In this document: one piece after another, positions 1-3,693 of the stretch
Layout of the letters: every line of letters starts with the position of its first letter
How positions within the stretch are numbered: position 1 is the first letter of the stretch
Source of the DNA: Promethearchaeota archaeon
GTDB taxonomy: Archaea > Asgardarchaeota > Lokiarchaeia > Sigyniarchaeales > SOKP01
DNA: 6,669 nucleotides
Direction: 5' to 3'
Assembly (NCBI GenBank): GCA_030605895.1
Contig: JAUWHL010000113.1
Coordinates: forward strand, 1-6,669
Position numbers and translations under genes: made by a program
The notes under the pieces: generated by a model
What the model saw: the letters and a program-made list of their open reading frames with translations, nothing else
What the model was told of the DNA's origin: nothing
Database searches by the model: none

Positions 1-837
1 GGTTGTACTTATAAATGTGACTTTTGTGTTTCTAATCTTAGAAAGAAATTCTTAATTAGAGAAATTGATGATATCAAAAAAGATTTAGACACCGCTAAAC
101 GTATTTATGGAACTAAAGTGCAACGTATCTTTTTTTTGGACGGAAACGCAATGGTAGCGCCCACAGAAAAGCTTATTGAATTGATTGAATACTCAATGAA
201 GATTTTTCCATATTTAGAGAGATGTGGAGTTTATGCTCATGCCAAGGATATTTTAAAAAAATCTGATATACAATTAAAAGAATTATCTGAAGCAGGACTT
301 AAGTTAGCATATGTTGGATTTGAATCAGGGTATGACGTTTTACTTAAAATGGTGAATAAACACGCAACAAAACAGGATTATATAGAAGCTTCTAAAAAAT
401 TAATGGATGCCGATATAACTTTATCAGCAACTTTTATAAATGGGCTTGGTGGTGCAAATAATCCTGAAATATCCGAAAAACACGCTTTAGAATCAGCGGA
501 TTTAGTTAATAGAATCTGTCCGAAAGATGATAGGATTTGGTATATTGCTTTTCTTACACTAATGGTACCTTCAGGAACGGAAATTTTTAAAAGATTAACA
601 AACGGGGAATTTAATCAAATGGATTCTTTAGAAATTTTACAAGAATTAAAGATATTCATTAAAAATATTAAATTCCAGAATAAAACTGCAAATTCTGTAT
701 TCCGAAGTAATCATGCATCAAATTACTTACCAATTAAAGGAGTTTTGGATAGAGATAAACAAAAAATAATTGATATTCTTAATTATGGGATTACACATAC
801 TAATATTCTGAGACCAGAATTTTATAGAGGTTTATGA
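1..837 (+). CDS. Radical SAM protein, 5' end cut off by the window
   Basis: The reading frame is open from base 1, so the gene begins outside the window; 278 residues are visible before TGA at 835-837. The fragment opens with GCTYKCDFC, the CxxxCxxC motif (visible residues 2, 6 and 9) that binds the 4Fe-4S cluster reducing S-adenosylmethionine. Further family marks are FLDGNAM (about 45-51), GFESG (106-110), GLGG (148-151) and the C-terminal block FRSNHASNY (234-242), ending RPEFYRGL. This overall pattern fits a widespread Elp3/MiaB/NifB-fold group that is often mislabelled as coproporphyrinogen oxidase and whose substrate is unknown to me. Probably only a few tens of N-terminal residues are missing. 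The GTG at 118 must not be taken as the start, because it would discard the cluster motif. The gene converges on the next one with a 37-base gap. The radical SAM assignment is firm; the reaction cannot be told. Confidence 0.9.
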   Translation, partial: GCTYKCDFCVSNLRKKFLIREIDDIKKDLDTAKRIYGTKVQRIFFLDGNAMVAPTEKLIELIEYSMKIFPYLERCGVYAHAKDILKKSDIQLKELSEAGLKLAYVGFESGYDVLLKMVNKHATKQDYIEASKKLMDADITLSATFINGLGGANNPEISEKHALESADLVNRICPKDDRIWYIAFLTLMVPSGTEIFKRLTNGEFNQMDSLEILQELKIFIKNIKFQNKTANSVFRSNHASNYLPIKGVLDRDKQKIIDILNYGITHTNILRPEFYRGL

Positions 838-862
838 TTTCTATAGAGATTTAAAGTTAAGA

Positions 863-876
863 AAAAATTAATTTTT
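863..876. terminator. AT palindrome between convergent genes, possible bidirectional terminator
   Basis: AAAAATTAATTTTT is a perfect 14-base palindrome lying between the stop of the radical SAM gene and the stop codon of the convergent gene, overlapping the latter by two bases. It gives a run of five or six T on either transcript. Archaeal transcription stops at oligo-T tracts, so it could serve both genes. The composition is so AT-rich that chance is a real alternative. Confidence 0.35.
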
Positions 877-1624
877 AAAAGCGAGACTTCTTGAAAACAA
901 TTTCTTGAGTTCTAGGGATATAGTCTTGAATAGGGCTTTTTGGTTGCTTTTGTATTAGATTAATGAATTCAATTAATTGTTCTTGGTCCATAGCCATTCT
1001 TTTAGAAAGAGAAGAAATCGAAAGTTTATCAAAATCTTTTGAACATTGAAACAATCTATTACTTATTAAATTTTGATAAGTTAATGAGATTAACCTCTTT
1101 AAATTCGGGAAATTTTCAGTTTTAATATCTCTTACAAACTCAAAAATTTTATCAGAAGCATCATAATAATTTAAAACCCTATAGCAACACAGAATTTCAT
1201 ACATTTTCTTTATAAATTTAAAATACTTTGTAATATTTATACTAATATCTTGTAGATTATATTTATTAAGATTTTGGTCTACATCATTCTTTAACATAGC
1301 CAATAATTTTGTAAAAGCTTCTAGATTAGCTTCATTAAGCTTTTCTTTTAAAAGATTGTTGAATCGTCGTTCGTAAATCATTCTATGATTCAATAATTCA
1401 TCTCTTACTTGTTTACTTATATCATAAAAATCAAGAATTTCTTTCTTAATATTAAAAGATCCTTTATGTTCTTCTATTAAAACTAATGCTGATCTTACCT
1501 TTTCTAAAGCAGAATTATAATCTCCATCCTTTATTTTCTTTAGAATGATAGATTTATAATAATTTAATTCTTCGATAAGATCCTTTTTGTTTTTAAAACA
1601 TTCAAGATTGTAATTGAAACTCAT
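875..1624 (-). CDS. Helical protein with PCI-like C-terminal winged helix
   Basis: This encodes 249 residues with no signal peptide or membrane segment, so it is probably cytosolic. It is rich in Lys, Leu, Ile and Asn and appears almost entirely helical. Residues 34-50 (GDYNSALEKVRSALVLI) resemble a TPR-type helix-turn-helix repeat, followed by long helices to about residue 195. Residues 198-245 read like the winged helix that closes PCI domains: FDKLSISSLSKRM (aromatic-x-x-I/L-x-hydrophobic, then a helix), a second helix at about 214-226, then a wing-like stretch ending QEIVF. PCI proteins are scaffold subunits of the proteasome lid, COP9 signalosome and eIF3, but the match here is by pattern only. 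ATG at 1624 is the only possible start, since an in-frame TAG lies upstream with no start codon between. There is no ribosome site, and a TATA-like box about 28 bases upstream suggests a leaderless mRNA. It could instead be an unrelated TPR-plus-winged-helix protein. Confidence 0.75.
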   Translation of the reverse strand: MSFNYNLECFKNKKDLIEELNYYKSIILKKIKDGDYNSALEKVRSALVLIEEHKGSFNIKKEILDFYDISKQVRDELLNHRMIYERRFNNLLKEKLNEANLEAFTKLLAMLKNDVDQNLNKYNLQDISINITKYFKFIKKMYEILCCYRVLNYYDASDKIFEFVRDIKTENFPNLKRLISLTYQNLISNRLFQCSKDFDKLSISSLSKRMAMDQEQLIEFINLIQKQPKSPIQDYIPRTQEIVFKKSRF

Positions 1625-1647
1625 ATGCTTTCTACTAAAATATCGAT

Positions 1648-1656
1648 TAAATATAT
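1648..1656 (-). promoter_or_regulatory. TATA-like box for the PCI-like gene
   Basis: On the - strand TATATTTAA is centred about 28 bases before the ATG at 1624. The start codon has no Shine-Dalgarno sequence in front of it. This is the spacing expected for an archaeal leaderless transcript beginning at or next to the ATG. The surroundings are AT-rich, so the match alone is weak. Confidence 0.35.
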
Positions 1657-1714
1657 TCTTTTTACACTAACTAGTATAGATCCAAAATATATTAATAAAT
1701 ATTGAGTAAAAATC

Positions 1715-1864
1715 ATGAGTATGACAAAAATAACTCTTATAGTGGGTTCACCTAGAAAGAGTAAAATTTTACTCAATATTGATGAGAATGATGAATTAGG
1801 AGGACTAATTGCAAAAGATCTAGGCAAAAGAGTTGCTGAATTACTTCTTAAATTTATAAAATAG
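1715..1864 (+). pseudogene. Internally deleted flavodoxin-like NAD(P)H/FMN reductase, 49 codons
   Basis: Reading from ATG at 1715 (or 1721) to TAG at 1862-1864 gives 49 residues. Residues 3-15, MTKITLIVGSPRK, match the first beta strand and FMN-phosphate loop of flavodoxin-fold NAD(P)H-dependent FMN reductases, whose usual start is a hydrophobic strand followed by GSPRK. Residues 26-47, DELGGLIAKDLGKRVAELL and following, look like the last helix of the same family. The 130-150 residues normally between them, with the rest of the flavin site, are missing, yet the frame is intact. The likeliest reading is a reductase gene that suffered an in-frame internal deletion. A retained microprotein or an assembly collapse are alternatives. 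An in-frame TGA just upstream (1703-1705) fixes the 5' limit. It diverges from the PCI-like gene and converges on the zinc-ribbon gene. No ribosome site is seen. Confidence 0.6.
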
Positions 1865-1873
1865 TTGTTAAAT

Positions 1874-1881
1874 AAAAAAAA
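1874..1881 (-). terminator. Oligo-T terminator of the membrane-protein operon
   Basis: Eight consecutive A on the + strand give T8 on the - strand transcript, about 9 bases after the stop codon of the zinc-ribbon gene. This is a typical position and length for an intrinsic archaeal terminator. No hairpin precedes it, which archaea do not require. Confidence 0.5.
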
Positions 1882-1889
1882 TTGAAATT

Positions 1890-2222
1890 TTAATTACGGG
1901 CTCCACATAAGGGACATACCTCTGTATCCCCTATCGGATTGCCGCAGTCTTTACAGCGCCTTATACTATCTACAATATCTTCTTCATCTTTATCGATTTT
2001 ATCCTCTAGTTCTTCAATTTTTCCTTTTGAAAAGATTGAGCCCTTAATATCACCTGGCCAAACAATGTTGATAATAATACCAGAGATTACGATAATAACA
2101 CAAATAACAATGAATATGGTTAAGTCGTCACCGAAATTTTGTTGTAGAAATATGAAAACTACTGTAATCCAATCTACCATAAACTGTCCGATGGGAGTTA
2201 CGATTGGTTTTAAGAAGTTCAT
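1890..2222 (-). CDS. Membrane-anchored coiled-coil protein with C-terminal zinc ribbon
   Basis: From ATG 2222 this is 110 residues. A hydrophobic, partly amphipathic N-terminus (1-30) precedes a clear membrane helix at about 35-55. An acidic coiled-coil-like stretch (67-88, IEELEDKIDKDEEDI) follows, then a zinc ribbon with CKDCG (C90, C93) and CPLCG (C103, C106). The zinc ribbon is most likely cytoplasmic and may mediate protein or nucleic-acid contacts; no enzyme motif is present. It is the last gene of the three-gene operon. The start is doubtful. No ribosome site precedes ATG 2222, and the frame stays open upstream for 21 codons with amphipathic, protein-like content (ETIQFIADIIGYI). A good Shine-Dalgarno site sits five bases before an AUA at 2279, which would add 19 residues for 129 in total. 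I keep the ATG as the conservative boundary and think the longer form plausible. The protein's specific role is unknown. Confidence 0.8.
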   Translation of the reverse strand: MNFLKPIVTPIGQFMVDWITVVFIFLQQNFGDDLTIFIVICVIIVISGIIINIVWPGDIKGSIFSKGKIEELEDKIDKDEEDIVDSIRRCKDCGNPIGDTEVCPLCGARN

Positions 2223-2284
2223 GATGTAACCAATAATATCTGCTATAAATTGTATAGTTTCATTTGTTTGAAATATTATTTTTT

Positions 2285-2291
2285 ATCACCC
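2285..2291 (-). promoter_or_regulatory. Shine-Dalgarno site that points to a start upstream of ATG 2222
   Basis: GGGTGAT on the - strand complements the archaeal 16S 3' end (AUCACCUCC). It lies just after the stop of the four-helix gene, separated by five A from the in-frame codons ATA ATA TTT (2279-2271). The annotated ATG is 62 bases further on with no site of its own. No ATG, GTG or TTG exists in frame between them. Confidence 0.55.
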
Positions 2292-2294
2292 TTT

Positions 2295-2774
2295 TTATGC
2301 TTTCATTCGATCTTCTCGAATTTTTTCTCTATTAATTGAAAAATCAATTATATCGTACACTTTTAAAACGAGAGTAAGAAAATATACACCCATATACACA
2401 AGAATCATCTGTGAAATATTCAATGTAAAATATCCGAAATCTGCTATAACAAATGTAATATCAGATGCTCCAGAGAATTTATAGCTCCATAGGTATAGAC
2501 AATTTACAAGGACCTGAATCAAGGCAAACACACCTCTTCGGATCGATTGTTTTGGAGAGGAGTATGTGAAAAATGCGCATCCGCTAATAATTAATCCAAA
2601 TGCAGTTAGCCAAAATATAACACTCACATAATCTTGTTGTTCAAAATCTAGTGGGAGACCTTGAACTACCATAGTACGAACCCAAGAAAATAGAAGCATT
2701 GGAATAACAATAGTAGTTACAACATAAATCGCAGCAAAAATAAATCCTTTTACCATATTTTTAACAGCACCCAT
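2295..2774 (-). CDS. Four-helix integral membrane protein of unknown function
   Basis: This encodes 159 residues with four predicted membrane helices, at roughly 11-33, 49-71, 80-98 and 115-140. The loop between helices 2 and 3 is basic (PKQSIRR, 74-80) and the C-terminal tail is charged (INREKIREDRMK). By the positive-inside rule that loop and both ends are cytoplasmic. No catalytic motif or familiar transporter signature is visible, and I do not recognise the family. Start choice: a GTG at 2783 is in frame, but it overlaps the Shine-Dalgarno sequence GGAGGTG. ATG 2774 has that site six bases upstream and is clearly the start. The gene lies 15 bases after the stop of the sequon-rich surface protein gene and ahead of the zinc-ribbon gene, so all three are almost certainly cotranscribed. 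A role as membrane core of a complex with those two is inference. Confidence 0.82.
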   Translation of the reverse strand: MGAVKNMVKGFIFAAIYVVTTIVIPMLLFSWVRTMVVQGLPLDFEQQDYVSVIFWLTAFGLIISGCAFFTYSSPKQSIRRGVFALIQVLVNCLYLWSYKFSGASDITFVIADFGYFTLNISQMILVYMGVYFLTLVLKVYDIIDFSINREKIREDRMKA

Positions 2775-2780
2775 ATAATA

Positions 2781-2787
2781 CACCTCC
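2781..2787 (-). promoter_or_regulatory. Strong Shine-Dalgarno site fixing the start at ATG 2774
   Basis: GGAGGTG is a seven-base match to the archaeal anti-Shine-Dalgarno sequence. It sits between the TAA of the upstream gene (2792-2790) and ATG 2774, with a six-base spacer. The in-frame GTG at 2783 lies inside this site and so cannot be the start. Confidence 0.85.
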
Positions 2788-2789
2788 TA

Positions 2790-3371
2790 TTATGGAATTC
2801 CTCCTACTGGTAAATCAAGTATTCCAATTGTTATTGAATGTAACCCTATTGAATAATCTAAATTGATAATTAAATTAGCATAAAATTCAATTGCAGGCGG
2901 TCCTCTGTACCAATCTACCTCCGTGGTAACATTTGGAAAAACTCCTATATCAAAATTACTCAAATCTCCTGTAAAGGAAAAAGTCCCTTTTGTTCCTTTA
3001 GGAATTGTCCCAAAATATTCGGATTTCGTAAAAATTTGTAACTGTCTTGTTGTATTCACTCCTGGTGTAGGATAGTCTACATGACTATAATTTATTTCAA
3101 GATTTATAGTAAGGTTAAGATTTTCTAAATCAAAGTAGCCAGCATTGGTGAGATTGAAAGGTAAAGTAAAATTAAAGGCTTCAATTACAAATGTAGTATT
3201 ATTTATTTGAAGATCAAAATCTGCATTAGCAGTATCTACTTCAATAGTATCAGGAGTTGTAAGGATTAAGGCTGCTGATAATCCACCAAGTATAGATACA
3301 AGAGTAATGGATATTGTCAGTAAAAAAATAAAAATTCGAAATATTATTCGAAAAACTCGAGATGGCCTCAT
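2790..3371 (-). CDS. Membrane-anchored, sequon-rich surface protein, possibly LEA2/WHy-like
   Basis: This encodes 193 residues. A basic N-terminus (MRPSRVFR) and a hydrophobic stretch at about 9-38 form a signal anchor. The rest is polar and beta-rich and should face outside. It carries eight N-x-S/T sequons (N57, N58, N67, N73, N86, N94, N106, N147), seven of them crowded into 57-108, which suggests heavy N-glycosylation of an archaeal surface protein. Alternating strands such as FDLQINNTTFVIEAFNFTLP, then FNLTNAGYFDLENLNLTINL and a late GTIPKGTKGTFSF, recall the LEA2/WHy beta-sandwich, in which a short domain repeats inner and outer strands. That resemblance is a pattern judgement only. The C-terminus ends in a Gly/Pro tail without a second anchor. 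It is the first gene of the operon. No ribosome site is visible before ATG 3371. It could be a ligand-binding or structural subunit of a complex with the next two proteins. Confidence 0.8.
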   Translation of the reverse strand: MRPSRVFRIIFRIFIFLLTISITLVSILGGLSAALILTTPDTIEVDTANADFDLQINNTTFVIEAFNFTLPFNLTNAGYFDLENLNLTINLEINYSHVDYPTPGVNTTRQLQIFTKSEYFGTIPKGTKGTFSFTGDLSNFDIGVFPNVTTEVDWYRGPPAIEFYANLIINLDYSIGLHSITIGILDLPVGGIP

Positions 3372-3543
3372 AAGACAAAATGTTTGTTATAGTTATTAAT
3401 TTCTATTTTATTTTAATAAATTAAATTAACTTTTATTAGAGTTATTATACTTATAAATTTTATATTTATATTCTTTAACAATTTAAATTCATATAAATCG
3501 ATATACTATAGGGAAATTTACGGTTTTAGACAAATAGGTAAAA

Positions 3544-3575
3544 AGAAAATTTCTGCAAATTTTAGGTAATTTTCT
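3544..3575. repeat. Inverted repeat in the divergent intergenic region
   Basis: AGAAAATT at 3544-3551 is matched by its exact reverse complement AATTTTCT at 3568-3575 across a 16-base spacer. It lies between the two divergent promoters, 119 bases before the ATPase start. It could be a dimeric repressor site or a weak RNA hairpin. Arms of eight AT-rich bases can also arise by chance. Confidence 0.3.
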
Positions 3576-3658
3576 ATCTTTTGAACTTCAAGTAGCAATT
3601 ATATTATAGAGATATATTTTAATTAAATAATTAGATTATATAGGTTAATTAATTATAA

Positions 3659-3669
3659 TTTTATAAAAA
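3659..3669 (+). promoter_or_regulatory. TATA box of the ATPase gene
   Basis: TTTTATAAAAA is centred about 30 bases before ATG 3694. No Shine-Dalgarno sequence precedes that ATG, only an A-rich tract, so a leaderless or near-leaderless transcript starting close to the ATG fits both facts. The AT-rich background lowers the weight of the match. Confidence 0.45.
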
Positions 3670-3693
3670 AATCTAAAAAAAAATGAATCAATT

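Larger units (their letters stand above)
3372..3693. promoter_or_regulatory. Shared upstream region of the membrane operon and the ATPase
   Basis: These 322 bases hold no gene I can support. They separate two head-to-head transcription units, so both promoters must lie here. The flanks are extremely AT-rich, with several TATA-like stretches. On the - strand TTTATAA at 3457-3451 is one candidate for the operon, implying a leader of some 50 bases. The middle (about 3511-3600) is less AT-rich and contains an inverted repeat, so it is the best place to look for a regulator site or a small RNA. Confidence 0.55.

Noticed and set aside
118..837. GTG at 118 as the start of the radical SAM gene
   Set aside because: The frame is open upstream to base 1 and contains the CxxxCxxC cluster motif, so 118 is internal.
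1621..1827. A 68-codon - strand frame overlapping the start of the PCI-like gene by ATGA, which could look like a coupled upstream gene
   Set aside because: Its first half is the antisense of the flavodoxin-like ORF, whose + strand reading gives recognisable motifs. The rest is AT-driven hydrophobic sequence. The PCI-like gene has its own TATA-like box inside this frame.
1939..2229. A 96-codon + strand frame opposite the zinc-ribbon gene
   Set aside because: It is Ser/Ile-rich low-complexity sequence antisense to a gene with a clear membrane helix and four zinc-binding cysteines.
2775..2783. GTG at 2783 as the start of the four-helix membrane protein
   Set aside because: The codon is part of the Shine-Dalgarno sequence; ATG 2774 has ideal spacing.
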